Assembly (NCBI GenBank): GCA_000169075.1
Contig: AAVT01000001.1
Coordinates: 372,001-436,000 of the forward strand
Direction: 5' to 3'
Length of the DNA: 64,000 nucleotides
DNA from: a marine gamma proteobacterium HTCC2143
GTDB taxonomy: Bacteria > Pseudomonadota > Gammaproteobacteria > Pseudomonadales > Dasaniaceae
Both the position numbers and the translations under genes were made by a program. This document shows, in pieces, positions 27,384 through 36,721 of this stretch; within the stretch, counting starts at the first letter, position 1; every line of letters starts with the position of its first letter. Under the pieces are notes generated by a model. It was not told where the DNA came from. It was given only the letters and a program-made list of their open reading frames with translations, and ran no database searches.

Positions 27384-28073
27384 TATTTTCCCGCTTTTTT
27401 AGTATTTTTAGTGAACAACTTGCTTTTAAGCGCCGATATTGAGATGTACGTTTACTGCAAGCGAATATGCATAGAATTTTTATTAGAATATCCAAAAAAT
27501 AAGCTGACAACAATCATTTATCGCGGCGATAATTAATCGTTGTGACAACGAGCGACGGATATCCAATACACAACTATTGATCGATTCATATAACCTCGTC
27601 GATCCGGCATCAAAAGCCCATGACGATAACACCGATTTGACTTTTGAAACCGTCAATGTCGGGTCTACGGACTATCAATGTCAATAATCTAAGAACACAA
27701 ATACTATGTAGCAATAACAGCCAGCGCGGACAAAAATGAAAAAAATAGGCTGGCGGAACGAATTTTTCTCAATTAATTTCCACAAAGAACCATCTTGACG
27801 ATGGGATGTTGCGTTAAATCTTTTTGGTAATAAAAGTATTGCCGCTAATCTAGTGATGGAGGATGAATGCCACGACCGAGGCTTATTATCATTTAGACGT
27901 TGATCAGTGTCTGCGCTATGTTGCAAAAGCAATCGCCGTAAATGCTTGGCTCAGATCAATAAGAAGTTCCACCGCAGATGATGGACAAAACGCTGGCTAA
28001 AAATCGCACCCAGAATATAATGTCTGCGTCTGTTTTTAACCGGTTTTCTAAATAATCAACGAGAGGTAATAAT
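27384..28073. other. 690-nt divergent intergenic region, no gene supported
   Basis: Separates the SDR gene (minus) from the three-gene run on the plus strand. Only short frames occur, none with recognisable sequence. It must hold both promoters. Confidence 0.35.
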
Positions 28074-28667
28074 GTGGCTCCAACAATCGATTTTTATTGG
28101 GATCTTGGATCAACCAACTCCTATTTCGCCATCAAACTACTAGAGCCTATTGCAAAAAAATACAACGCGGAAATTCACTGGCATGCGTTTAATGTCGGCC
28201 ACGTATTTCAAGCTAACAACTATATCTTAATGGATGAGCCACGGGCAAAATTAACAAATCGACGGGATGATCTTATGCGGTGGGCCAAAAAATATGACTT
28301 GCCTTTCAGTGTTCCCAAAGCCTTTCCCATCAAGACGAGCCGTGCGCTCCGCGGGGCTATTGCAATGCGGCAGTGGGGTAAAGAAGCTGACTTTATTAAT
28401 GCAATATTTGCCGCCTATTGGGAGCGCGGTGATGGCAGTATCGGCGAGTATGCTACTCTACGCGAAATCGCGTTGTCTTTAGGGGTTGATCCGCAGGAGT
28501 TTGAAGACTGCGCGGAAAGTGCTGCTGTGCGCCAGGCACTCATTGATTCAACTAACCATGCGTTAGCTAAAGGTGTTTTTGGCGTTCCGTCAATTATCAT
28601 TGGTGACGAGCTCTACTGGGGCAAAGATCGTATGGAATTTGTAGAGGCACATCTCGCTCGCCTATGA
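28074..28667 (+). CDS. 2-hydroxychromene-2-carboxylate isomerase / DsbA-like (GST kappa) protein
   Basis: Glutathione-dependent isomerase family with a thioredoxin-like fold, 197 residues. The start reads APTIDFYWDLGSTNSYFAIKLLEPI, with Ser replacing the DsbA cysteines, as in HCCA isomerases. The C-terminal cis-Pro motif is FGVPSIIIGDELYWGKDRMEFVE, typical of the family (VPSFVVDGE.FWG.DRL). The GTG at 28074 has GAGAGG seven bases upstream; the overlapping ATG at 28072 is out of frame. First of three co-oriented genes (SDR and crotonase follow). In naphthalene-type pathways this enzyme isomerises 2-hydroxychromene carboxylate; here the substrate is unknown. Confidence 0.88.
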   Translation: MAPTIDFYWDLGSTNSYFAIKLLEPIAKKYNAEIHWHAFNVGHVFQANNYILMDEPRAKLTNRRDDLMRWAKKYDLPFSVPKAFPIKTSRALRGAIAMRQWGKEADFINAIFAAYWERGDGSIGEYATLREIALSLGVDPQEFEDCAESAAVRQALIDSTNHALAKGVFGVPSIIIGDELYWGKDRMEFVEAHLARL

Positions 28668-28768
28668 TTTTCCCGCTCATGGCTATTTTGTTGCTAGAGC
28701 ATCCAAAAAAATGACAAAAAACACCGGTTGCCCGTCACAATCCGGCGTAATACAAAGGTAAAAACTTA

Positions 28769-29608
28769 ATGACAGACATAACAGGTCGTGTTGCATTTAT
28801 CACCGGTGCCGCCAGCGGTATTGGCTATTCTCTTGCTAAATCATTTGCCGCGCGCGGCGCAAAAATAATGATGGCTGACAGAAATGCAGAAACTCTACAG
28901 CGAGCAGAAAATGATCTGCGTGCAACTGGCGCAGATGTAGCATCAGTAGTTTGTGATGTGACCAGTTTGGATTCAATGAAAGCAGCGGCACAAGCCACCC
29001 TAGACCGCTTTGCCAAAGTCCATATCGTAGCGAACAACGCAGGTGTTCCCATGGGCGGTAAGCCAGGTCGGATCCCAATGGAAGACTGGCGATGGGTGCT
29101 AGATATCAATGTTATCGGAGTGGCTCACGGGGTAGAAGTGTTTACGCCGATTTTGCGCGAACAGGGTGAAGGAGGTCACTTTCTCAATACGGCATCCATG
29201 GCAGGCCTGATGGGGCAAGCTGGCGTTGCGCCTTATGTAGCATCAAAATTTGCCGTCGTTGGCTATTCTGAGTCTTTGCGCGATGAGGTCGCCACCGACA
29301 ATATCGGCGTCAGCGTGTTATGCCCAGGCTATGTCAATACGGGTATTCATAGCGCGATGTTTGACAGGCCCTCACTAACAACAACTAGCGATGAGTCTGC
29401 TAAGCGCAAGGGTTATACCGGCATGGAAAAATTGATAAAAAATGGGATGGATCCCGACGCTATTGCAAACTGGGCGTTAGATTGTGTAGAGGCAAACCGC
29501 TTCTATATTTTCACCAATCCAGAGATTCGGAAAGATTATGCAGAGCGCAGTTCGGGTATTCTTGCTGACTTTGACGCCCTCATCAATGATGGGCGTTTTT
29601 CATCATAA
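28769..29608 (+). CDS. short-chain dehydrogenase/reductase (SDR)
   Basis: Classical SDR of 279 residues. Motifs are TGAASGIG, D after the second strand (MMADRNAE), NNAG, the catalytic Ser in LNTASMAGL, and YVASKFAVVGYSESL with Tyr and Lys. The region GYVNTGIHSAMFDRPS follows. It is the second gene of the isomerase-SDR-crotonase run, 101 nt after the isomerase gene. Likely oxidises or reduces an alcohol/ketone intermediate of that pathway. The ATG at 28769 fits the family start. Confidence 0.9.
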   Translation: MTDITGRVAFITGAASGIGYSLAKSFAARGAKIMMADRNAETLQRAENDLRATGADVASVVCDVTSLDSMKAAAQATLDRFAKVHIVANNAGVPMGGKPGRIPMEDWRWVLDINVIGVAHGVEVFTPILREQGEGGHFLNTASMAGLMGQAGVAPYVASKFAVVGYSESLRDEVATDNIGVSVLCPGYVNTGIHSAMFDRPSLTTTSDESAKRKGYTGMEKLIKNGMDPDAIANWALDCVEANRFYIFTNPEIRKDYAERSSGILADFDALINDGRFSS

Positions 29609-29699
29609 GGTGATGAACTAATGCATCGGAAAATTCGAAGACTGCATCACTACTGACGCCGGAACCATTCCGCGATTTGAATAGAAAGGGGCAATAGTA

Positions 29700-30500
29700 A
29701 TGACCGTGACTATAGAAAAAACCGAACAAGTTTGGACTGTCATCCATAACCGACCGGAAGCTCGAAATGCAATGGATCCAGATTCGGCAGATGGCTTAGT
29801 TGAGGCCTTCGAGGATTTTGATAAAAGTGACGCCAAGGTTGCTGTCTTGTGGGGTGCTGGTGGCAGCTTTTGCGCGGGTTGGGATCTAAAGTATGCGGCG
29901 TCCCTGTCTTCTGGGGAGCGAGAAAATATCAAAGAATTCGATTTTCCTATGGGATCCGCACCGGCGCCGCGGGGGAGCTTGGGTCCTACCAGAATGGAGC
30001 TAAGCAAACCCGTTATTGCTGCGGTAGAAGGCCCGGCGGTTGCAGGCGGAATGGAACTCGCCATGTGGTGTGACATCCGAGTGATGTCTGAGGCGGCCTA
30101 TTTTGGTGTCTTTTGCCGCCGCTGGGGAATCCCGCTTTCCGATGGTGGCGCAGTGCGCCTACCCCGTCTAATCGGCCAGGGTAAAGCGCTGGAAATAACA
30201 ATGACGGGGCGTAAAGTACCCGCCGATGAATGTTATAACATAGGGCTGTGTGAAAAGGTCGTTGCCGTTGGTGATGCGCGAGCGTCTGCGGAAGCAATGG
30301 CCCATGAGATCGAAAAATTTCCGCAGCAGGCCATGCTCGCCGACCGGCGTTCTATCTACGAAACCCATGGTCTTTCCGTGCGTGAGGCTTTAAAGGTTGA
30401 GTGGGCAAATGGTCTGGCTGCAGTGCGAAATGAAGGCTATGAAGGCGCGGCACGATTCAGTAGCGGACTAGGGAGACACGGTGATTTTGATAAAATATAA
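29700..30500 (+). CDS. enoyl-CoA hydratase/isomerase (crotonase) family protein
   Basis: A 266-residue crotonase-fold enzyme acting on acyl-CoA. The start reads MTVTIEKTEQVWTVIHNRPEARNAMDP, and the oxyanion-hole segments are AGGSFCAGWDLKYAA and EGPAVAGGMELAMWCDIRVM. The Glu usual at the second catalytic position is not obvious (FCRRWGIPLSDGG at that region); a Trp-Gly motif follows, as in several atypical crotonases, so the reaction may not be simple hydration. The ATG at 29700 has AAAGGGG upstream. Third gene of the plus-strand run; convergent with the AraC regulator. Confidence 0.9.
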   Translation: MTVTIEKTEQVWTVIHNRPEARNAMDPDSADGLVEAFEDFDKSDAKVAVLWGAGGSFCAGWDLKYAASLSSGERENIKEFDFPMGSAPAPRGSLGPTRMELSKPVIAAVEGPAVAGGMELAMWCDIRVMSEAAYFGVFCRRWGIPLSDGGAVRLPRLIGQGKALEITMTGRKVPADECYNIGLCEKVVAVGDARASAEAMAHEIEKFPQQAMLADRRSIYETHGLSVREALKVEWANGLAAVRNEGYEGAARFSSGLGRHGDFDKI

Positions 30501-30558
30501 GGCGTATAAAACTGCTGGGGCTTTTATCGAGTTTTTCTTTAAAGCCGATACATCCTCA

Positions 30559-31545
30559 TTAGCGACCCCTTTCACGGATCTGAGAGGGGGTCATGCCAGA
30601 CCAACGTTTAAACGCTCGTCGAAAATTTGTTGTATCGCTAAAGCCCAATAAGCAGGCAATCTCTACAACCGGTAGCGCCGACCCTACCAAATATTCGTTT
30701 GCCAGTCGGTATCGCACCTTATCCAGCAATTGCTGAAATCGAAAGCCCTCCTTAGTCAAATGTCGTTGCAGGGTACTTTCACTCATATGTAACTTTTTCG
30801 CCATTGTTGCGCAGTTAGGGAATTCTGATCCCGACTGTAACAATTCATGTTGGACCCGGGCGGCGATAATTCCCCGATGACTTTCGAGCGGTAATAAGCG
30901 ATCGCACTCACGTTGCAAAATGTCTTGTGTTAGCGGGTTGGCGGTCGATATTGGGGTGGTTAGACTGCCGTCACTGAAACTTAGTGAGCGCTTGGCGCTA
31001 TTGAAATGAATTTTCGGCCCGAAAACTTTTTCATATGTCGTTTTATCGGCAGGAGCCGCATAGTCCAACTCTAGTTTAAAGTCAGTCTGGGGAGCGTCGA
31101 ACAGTATATGGCGGCTATTCACAATAGCCGCATACAACAACTCGCAATAAAACCGCTCAAGCTCAAACGGAAGATAGTCGGCCCGCGCCAGCACCTCTGT
31201 TCGCCCTTCATTACTCTTAAGCTCAATTGTGATACTGGGTAAAATGACACGGTTGTAGCGAACTAACAACTTGAGTGCATCTCCAACAGTCGAACTAGTC
31301 ATTAACGCATAGCCAAAAATACCTTGGGAAGGGAGGTCAAATTGCGACCCGACTTTTAATCCCAGCTGTATATCTTTTGACAGGTGTAGCGCGTTAGCGC
31401 ATAGGGTATTGAGTTGTTTTGCCGTAAAGCTAACGTCCGACTGAGTATCTGCCACCGTTAACGCGGTATTGTTGAGTAATTGCTGTTCGCTAATACCGAT
31501 CTTGCCGAGTAGCGAGCGCAGTATGCCGAAATACATTGAATGCAT
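30559..31545 (-). CDS. AraC-family transcriptional regulator
   Basis: A 328-residue regulator. The N-terminal arabinose-binding-like domain (about 20-200; FGYALMTSSTVGDALKLLVRYNRV) is of the OruR/ArgR-like type, and the C-terminal double helix-turn-helix (about 230-325) has MAKKLHMSESTLQRHLTKEGFRFQQLLDKVRYRLA and EIACLLGFSDTTNFRRAFKRWSGMTPSQIR. It is divergent from the P450 gene with 171 nt between, and near-perfect direct repeats sit just before its own start, so it probably controls the P450 gene and itself. No good ribosome site is seen before the ATG at 31545. Confidence 0.92.
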   Translation of the reverse strand: MHSMYFGILRSLLGKIGISEQQLLNNTALTVADTQSDVSFTAKQLNTLCANALHLSKDIQLGLKVGSQFDLPSQGIFGYALMTSSTVGDALKLLVRYNRVILPSITIELKSNEGRTEVLARADYLPFELERFYCELLYAAIVNSRHILFDAPQTDFKLELDYAAPADKTTYEKVFGPKIHFNSAKRSLSFSDGSLTTPISTANPLTQDILQRECDRLLPLESHRGIIAARVQHELLQSGSEFPNCATMAKKLHMSESTLQRHLTKEGFRFQQLLDKVRYRLANEYLVGSALPVVEIACLLGFSDTTNFRRAFKRWSGMTPSQIRERGR

Positions 31546-31547
31546 AA

Positions 31548-31587
31548 TTGACTGTATTTAACCCCATAGTTGACTTTATTTAACCCC
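31548..31587. promoter_or_regulatory. candidate AraC operator: 18-nt direct repeats, 22-nt period
   Basis: TTGACTGTATTTAACCCC (31548-31565) and TTGACTTTATTTAACCCC (31570-31587) differ at one base and repeat every 22 bp, two helical turns, as expected for an AraC-family dimer. They begin 3 nt upstream of the AraC start codon and about 130 nt before the P450 start. Confidence 0.65.
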
Positions 31588-31716
31588 TTATAGAGCCAAT
31601 TTGTCAATTACCATTGTTGCTCTTTTTTTGATCACTGGAATGCCAGAGACTATCTTCCGGTTGACGAAATCAAGAACTGGGCCAATTATTTTAGTGACAT
31701 CATAAGGAGTGAAACC

Positions 31717-34700
31717 GTGTCTCAGATTCCAGAGCCGAAAGGCAAATTACCGGGTATTGGACATACTCACTTGATTGACGCCGCCGAACCGGTGCAATCG
31801 TTACTGGCGCTGTCCAAAAATATGGGTGAAATTTACCAACTTCAACTTCCCGGCGGAAAACTACTGGTAGTCTCCAGTCAGCGCCTAGTCGATGAACTAT
31901 GCGATGAAAGCCGTTTTGACAAAAAAGTCAGCGGCCCCCTGAGTAATATTCGCGATATCGCTCTAGATGGTTTGTTTACGGCTAAAACCACAGAGCCGAA
32001 CTGGCAAAAGGCACACAATATATTAATGCCCGCTTTCAGCATGGGGGCCATGTCCAATTATTTCCCGATGATGCTCGAAATTGCCGAACAAATGATGACG
32101 CGGTGGGGGCAACTTAATGCCCATGATGAGATCGATGTTCCTGCGGATATGGTTAGGCTGACCCTCGATACTATTGGATTGTGTGGTTTCGACTATCGAT
32201 TCAATTCTTTTAGTCGTGATGAGCCACATCCATTTATCGAGAGCATGCTGGTAGCATTGCAGGAAGCAATCGACCGGGCAGTTGCCCTGCCTTTTGTCCA
32301 TGCAATGAATATTGGACGTCGGCAACGGTACGAAAAACATGTCCAGAACCTCAAAAATATTGTTGATTCTGTTATTGCAGAACGCAAAGCCGACGATGGC
32401 ACAACAGATGCTAAAGACCTGCTAAGCCTTATGCTCACCGGTTCGGACCCAGCAACCGGCGAGAAACTGTCGGATGAAAATATCCGCTACCAGATTATTA
32501 CGTTTTTAATTGCCGGCCATGAAACGACCAGTGGTTTATTGTCGTTTGCATTACAGTATCTCATTAAGCACCCAGCGGTACTTAAACGCGCCTATGCAGA
32601 AGTCGATGAAGTATTAGGCTCTGACATCACTACGCCGCCGACATTGGCACAGCTCGGGCGCCTCCCTTATATACGACAGGTGCTCAATGAAGCCTTGCGC
32701 CTTTACCCCACGGCGCCGGCGTTCACTGTCATGCCACTCGAAGATACAACGTTAGCGGGGGTTTATCCGCTCAAAGCGGGGCAGCCTATTTTGATATTAA
32801 TTGGAGGCCTGCACCGTGACGAAAAGGCCTGGGGTGACAACCCAGATTTATTTGATCCCGATCGGTTCGCGCCAGACGTTGCCGCGCTGCGACTGCCTAA
32901 TGCGTTCAAACCCTTTGGCAACGGTCAGCGGGCTTGTATTGGCAGTCAGTTCGCGCTGCAAGAATCAATATTGGCCATAGGCATGGCACTACAACGTTTT
33001 AAATTCATCGATCATACTAACTACCAACTTGACGTGAAAGAAACGCTGACCTTAAAACCCGATGATTTTCGATTGCGGCTAAAGAAGAGGACCGACCAAG
33101 ACCGCAAGCTGAATGTGCAAACAGGCCCTGAGATCGATGATCGACCAAAAGTTAAGGACGTAGCGAACCTGACAAGTGATCATGCAACACCGCTGTTAAT
33201 TTTACACGGTAGTAATATGGGTTCAGCGCAACAAATCGCAGCCCGTTTGGCCGAAGAAGGAGAATCCGTCGGTTTTGTTGTTAGCAGCGGTAGCCTTGAT
33301 GAGTATACCAATCGCTTACCAAGCGACGGGGCGGTTTTGTTGATTACCGGATCATACAATGGCACTCCGACAGATGATGCTAAAACCTTTATGGCGTGGC
33401 TAGAATCAACTGAACAGAGTCTTGGTCATGTTCGCTATGGTGTGTTTGGTGTTGGTAATCGAGACTGGGCAACGACCTACCAACGAGTACCGCGCTTAAT
33501 TGAGCAACGCTTGGAAACACTTGGCGCTGAATGTGTCGTTGCTCGTGGCGAGGCCGATGCCAGAGGCGATTTTTTTGGCGACATTGACAGCTATGCTAAA
33601 ACTGTCTGGCCTGAATTGGCCGTATCGTTAGGACTCACTGTTGCCGCTCCAGTTGACCGTGGTGATCGATTTACTGTTGATTTACTAACTGATAACGATC
33701 GCGATACGGTTTTTTTGCAACATCATTCTCTAACGCCAATGACCGTGACGGTCAATGATGAGATGGTTGATACGCGAGTCGACTATGGGTTGAGTAAACG
33801 CCATATCAGCGTGAACCTACCTGAGGGCGTCAACTACAAAACCGGTGACCACTTATTAGTGATGCCACGCAATCCCGCCGTTAATGTCGAACGTGCTGCA
33901 GTGCGTTTTGGTTTAGGTATACAGCAACGTCTGCGCCTGTCTTTAAAACACGGTTCTGCCGGCGCAATTCCAATCAATAGCGATATAACCGTCAATACAT
34001 TATTGAGCCGTTATGTTGAGCTTTGTGATCCCGCAACGGTACGTCAAATTAAATTACTGGCGGAACACGCCTCCTGCCCACCCGATGTAACCGCATTAAA
34101 TAACTTGGCACATTCGGATCACTACAAAAGCGAGGTCCTCGATAAACGAGTGTCCATGTTGGATTTACTGGATTGTTACAGCAGCATAGACTTACCTTTT
34201 GCAACATATGTCGATCAGTTAGCGGAGTTGCAGCCCCGATATTATTCGATTGCGTCTTCCCACTTAACATCAGCTGGTAGCGTCGACATCGCGGTTAGTC
34301 GCGTGGCAGGAGCGGCTCTAGGTGGCAACGGCAATTATCTAGGTGCCTGCAGCTCTACGCTTAGTGACACTGAAGTGGGCGAATCGATATGGGCGCGCAT
34401 TCGCTCAGTAGACTCTGAATTTTTACCGCCGCAAGATTTACAGCAGCCGATCATTATGATTGGCCCAGGAACCGGCGTAGCGCCTTTCCGTGGCTTTATA
34501 CAGGACCGTATGTTGCATCTTAAACAGGGTAAAACCCTCGGTGAAGCAATACTCTTTTTTGGCTGCCGGCACCCGGATGTTGACGAGATTTATGGCGATG
34601 AGTTTGCCGAAGCCCAAGCGGCGGGAGCTGTGAGCTGTATCAAAGCCTACTCCCGCGCGCCTGCACACCCCCATCGTTATGTCCAAGATGCCATCGCCGC

Positions 34701-34917
34701 CAACGCCAATAGAATTTGGGAACTTTGGACTCGCGGAGCACGCATCTATGTGTGTGGTGATGCCCAGTATATGTTGCCGGGAGTTCGTCACGCACTGCAA
34801 CACATCTATCAAGATGCTTATAAAAAAGAGGGAGAAACCATCAGCGATAAACAGGCACAGGTATGGTTACAAGAAATGGAAGTAGCCGGCCGTTTTCTGG
34901 TTGACGCCTGGGCCTAG
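31717..34917 (+). CDS. self-sufficient cytochrome P450 fused to NADPH-P450 reductase (CYP102A/P450 BM3-like)
   Basis: Soluble fused monooxygenase, 1066 residues, with P450 (1-475), FMN/flavodoxin (about 490-640) and FAD/NADPH (about 660-1066) domains. P450 motifs are AGHETTSG (266-273), NEALRLYPTAPAF, FKPFGNGQRACIG with heme ligand C407. DGLFTA keeps the equivalent of BM3 F87 (same number here). But residues 47 and 51, R and Y in BM3 where they hold the fatty-acid carboxylate, are G and V, so a non-carboxylate substrate is likely. Reductase motifs RYYSIASS, GPGTGVAPFRGF and the aromatic-penultimate tail DAWA are present. The GTG start has AAGGAG upstream. Divergent AraC gene probably regulates it. 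Confidence 0.95.
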   Translation: MSQIPEPKGKLPGIGHTHLIDAAEPVQSLLALSKNMGEIYQLQLPGGKLLVVSSQRLVDELCDESRFDKKVSGPLSNIRDIALDGLFTAKTTEPNWQKAHNILMPAFSMGAMSNYFPMMLEIAEQMMTRWGQLNAHDEIDVPADMVRLTLDTIGLCGFDYRFNSFSRDEPHPFIESMLVALQEAIDRAVALPFVHAMNIGRRQRYEKHVQNLKNIVDSVIAERKADDGTTDAKDLLSLMLTGSDPATGEKLSDENIRYQIITFLIAGHETTSGLLSFALQYLIKHPAVLKRAYAEVDEVLGSDITTPPTLAQLGRLPYIRQVLNEALRLYPTAPAFTVMPLEDTTLAGVYPLKAGQPILILIGGLHRDEKAWGDNPDLFDPDRFAPDVAALRLPNAFKPFGNGQRACIGSQFALQESILAIGMALQRFKFIDHTNYQLDVKETLTLKPDDFRLRLKKRTDQDRKLNVQTGPEIDDRPKVKDVANLTSDHATPLLILHGSNMGSAQQIAARLAEEGESVGFVVSSGSLDEYTNRLPSDGAVLLITGSYNGTPTDDAKTFMAWLESTEQSLGHVRYGVFGVGNRDWATTYQRVPRLIEQRLETLGAECVVARGEADARGDFFGDIDSYAKTVWPELAVSLGLTVAAPVDRGDRFTVDLLTDNDRDTVFLQHHSLTPMTVTVNDEMVDTRVDYGLSKRHISVNLPEGVNYKTGDHLLVMPRNPAVNVERAAVRFGLGIQQRLRLSLKHGSAGAIPINSDITVNTLLSRYVELCDPATVRQIKLLAEHASCPPDVTALNNLAHSDHYKSEVLDKRVSMLDLLDCYSSIDLPFATYVDQLAELQPRYYSIASSHLTSAGSVDIAVSRVAGAALGGNGNYLGACSSTLSDTEVGESIWARIRSVDSEFLPPQDLQQPIIMIGPGTGVAPFRGFIQDRMLHLKQGKTLGEAILFFGCRHPDVDEIYGDEFAEAQAAGAVSCIKAYSRAPAHPHRYVQDAIAANANRIWELWTRGARIYVCGDAQYMLPGVRHALQHIYQDAYKKEGETISDKQAQVWLQEMEVAGRFLVDAWA

Positions 34918-35223
34918 GCCAATGCTAGTGTTAAACACTATCACGGCCTGTGTAAATATTTTCCGAGACACAAAGGAATGCCTTTCAAGAAATCATCGGA
35001 CGCGGCTGTTAGCGGATGAAGGCGTTAATCGAAAATTTTTCAACCACAGGCCGAGTGCGTAAAGCAGGCGATAGATGACAACCTTCAGTCAGTGATAATG
35101 TCGCTAGCACCTCATTGCCAAATTATACCGCTTTGCAGTCTAGTGATTCAGTGAGACAAAAAAACTACCGCGATCGTTAATATAGCGGTAGGATACGGAA
35201 CGTCCCACGTCAGGAGAAAAATC
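34918..35223. other. 306-nt gap with a small hairpin after the P450 gene
   Basis: A palindrome (TAGTG-5 nt-CACTA, 34926-34940) follows the P450 stop by 9 nt but has no T run, so it is a doubtful terminator. The rest should hold the promoter of the next gene. Confidence 0.3.
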
Positions 35224-36363
35224 ATGTCCAAGGCCATGATGGCATACCCGGATCTTCGGCACCCCTTTGAAGAAAAGGCAATACATCCACAGGGCAGCGC
35301 TACTGTGCTGTATCAAGGTCGCAACGTCACCCTTAGTGAGGTAGGCGATGGCAATAGTCTTCTGATTCGTCCAGATGACCTCCCTGGGATTAACGGCTTT
35401 GTGCTCAAGCCACAAGGCGCATGTTATGCCGATATGTGCATCCCGATTGGTGAATCGCTATTCGTAGAGCGCAATGGCAAAAAATGGTTTGATTTGACCG
35501 CCTTTGCAGATTTGCTCGGACAGCCCTACGTAGCAGACATAAACGCCCGAGTGTGGAGTTTTGCTGAAATACCCTCCCGGCGTCAGGACATGATGGTCGA
35601 CGCCATGGCGCCAGATTTTGAAGTCACTGACCGCGAAGGACAAGTTGTCCGAATGGCTGACCTGAAGGGCAAAAAAGCCTTAATAGTAACTTGGTCTTCG
35701 TGGTGAGGATGCTTCCTTGACGTGCCCGTGTGGCAACGTATCTATGAAGAAGTTAATGACCCCAACTTTGTTATCCTTTGCGCTGCACAGGATACCGGCG
35801 GCGAAGCCGTAGCCGGTCCAATTTTCGATGCCGCGAATGCGACTTACATTCAGGTAGTTGACCCGGATCATATTATCAGCAGCGCCTTTAACTTTGTGAA
35901 TGTACCCTCAGCGGCCTGGGTGGACGAAGAGGGACGAATTGTCCGAATTGATGAAGGTACTTACGCCAAAAATCATGAGATTTACAAGGGCGACCAAACG
36001 ATATCTTTTGGCACCGACGTCTATTCGCCGGCGTTAAAGGACTGGATCGCAAAGGGGAAAGATAGTGTACATGTTCAGTCTGCAGAGACTGTGACCAGCA
36101 ATATCCGTCAACACACTCCTGACCAGCTTTTAGCTGATGCGTCCTTTCGACTTGCCAATTTGTTTCGCACCCATGGTTACAGCGAAAAGGCTGAACATTA
36201 CTGGGAAAAAGCCCGGTCACTGAATCCTGACAGCGTCAATTTTATCCGTCAGAATCTGACGCTGACTGAAGAGGGTTCTGCGGGCGAAAGCTTTATAAAG
36301 CTTAGAGACGGATATATCACTGAGGGCAAAGATTATTACCGACCCCTTGATATCGAATCTTAG
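35224..36363 (+). CDS. probable selenoprotein: thioredoxin/TlpA-like redoxin with UGC active site, TGA at 35704-35706 read as Sec
   Basis: One gene of 379 codons with a single in-frame TGA at codon 161. The context is LIVTWSSW-U161-G-C163-FLDVPVWQ, where TlpA/ResA-like relatives have W(A/S)SWCGCR.DLP. Similarity continues after the TGA through the redoxin fold (FVILCAAQDTGGEAV, VDPDHIISSAFNFVNVPSAAWVDEEGRIVR, residues about 165-270) and a C-terminal helical TPR-like part (YSEKAEHYWEKARSLNPDSVNF). Residues 1-120 precede the redoxin domain and are unassigned. AGGAG lies 8 nt before the ATG at 35224. A hairpin with a G-containing loop starts 14 nt after the TGA. Frameshift or nonsense decay is the alternative, but no other lesion is present. 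Follows the P450 gene; reductive partner role is inference. Confidence 0.85.
35720..35739 (+). promoter_or_regulatory. candidate bacterial SECIS hairpin for the second selenoprotein
   Basis: ACGT-GCC pairs with GGC-A-ACGT (7 bp, one bulged A) around loop CGTGT (35727-35731). The loop starts 20 nt after the TGA, inside the usual 16-37 nt window, and has G in its second position. Confidence 0.6.
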
Positions 36364-36721
36364 TACAACCGTTGAGGACTGCCAGCCTCATCAAGATGCT
36401 AACGGGCTCAGTTATTAAGTAACAGTGGCGCTGAAAGGCGCCTAATTTTATCAGAAGAGCTCACCGGTTCAGCCGAACCATTCTTAATGATCAATAACTC
36501 TATTGGTCGTCACTGCTGTGATTCTGATGGGTAAAACCGTCAATCATAGTAAGCCTCACTATCCTCGTTTAACTGTCGGGTGACACAGAGCCTAATGGCG
36601 CCAATTCAAGCCGCCACGAAAAATGGAGACAACCGTCCTCTAACAACATGTTTCTATCTTGACGATCGCGTAACCAGCACGTAAATTAGTTTTTTCATTA
36701 GAACGGAGCAGGCGAAAGATC
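36364..36721. other. 358-nt gap before the Rieske oxygenase gene
   Basis: Contains the terminator at 36427-36449. The remainder shows no open frame of interest and should hold the oxygenase promoter. Confidence 0.35.
36427..36449 (+). terminator. likely rho-independent terminator after the second selenoprotein
   Basis: GGCGC (36427-36431) pairs with GCGCC (36438-36442) across a 6-nt loop, followed by TAATTTTA. It lies 64 nt after the stop. Confidence 0.45.

Noticed and set aside
29618-30076. Minus-strand 152-codon frame
   Set aside because: It is the antisense shadow of the crotonase gene, low-complexity and without recognisable motifs.
34926-34940. Terminator after the P450 gene
   Set aside because: The hairpin is small and lacks a T run; not strong enough to call.
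35701-35730. Truncated 160-aa protein plus a 213-aa protein starting at 35722
   Set aside because: The GTG at 35722 sits in the middle of the redoxin active-site region, without a ribosome site; one Sec-containing gene fits better.
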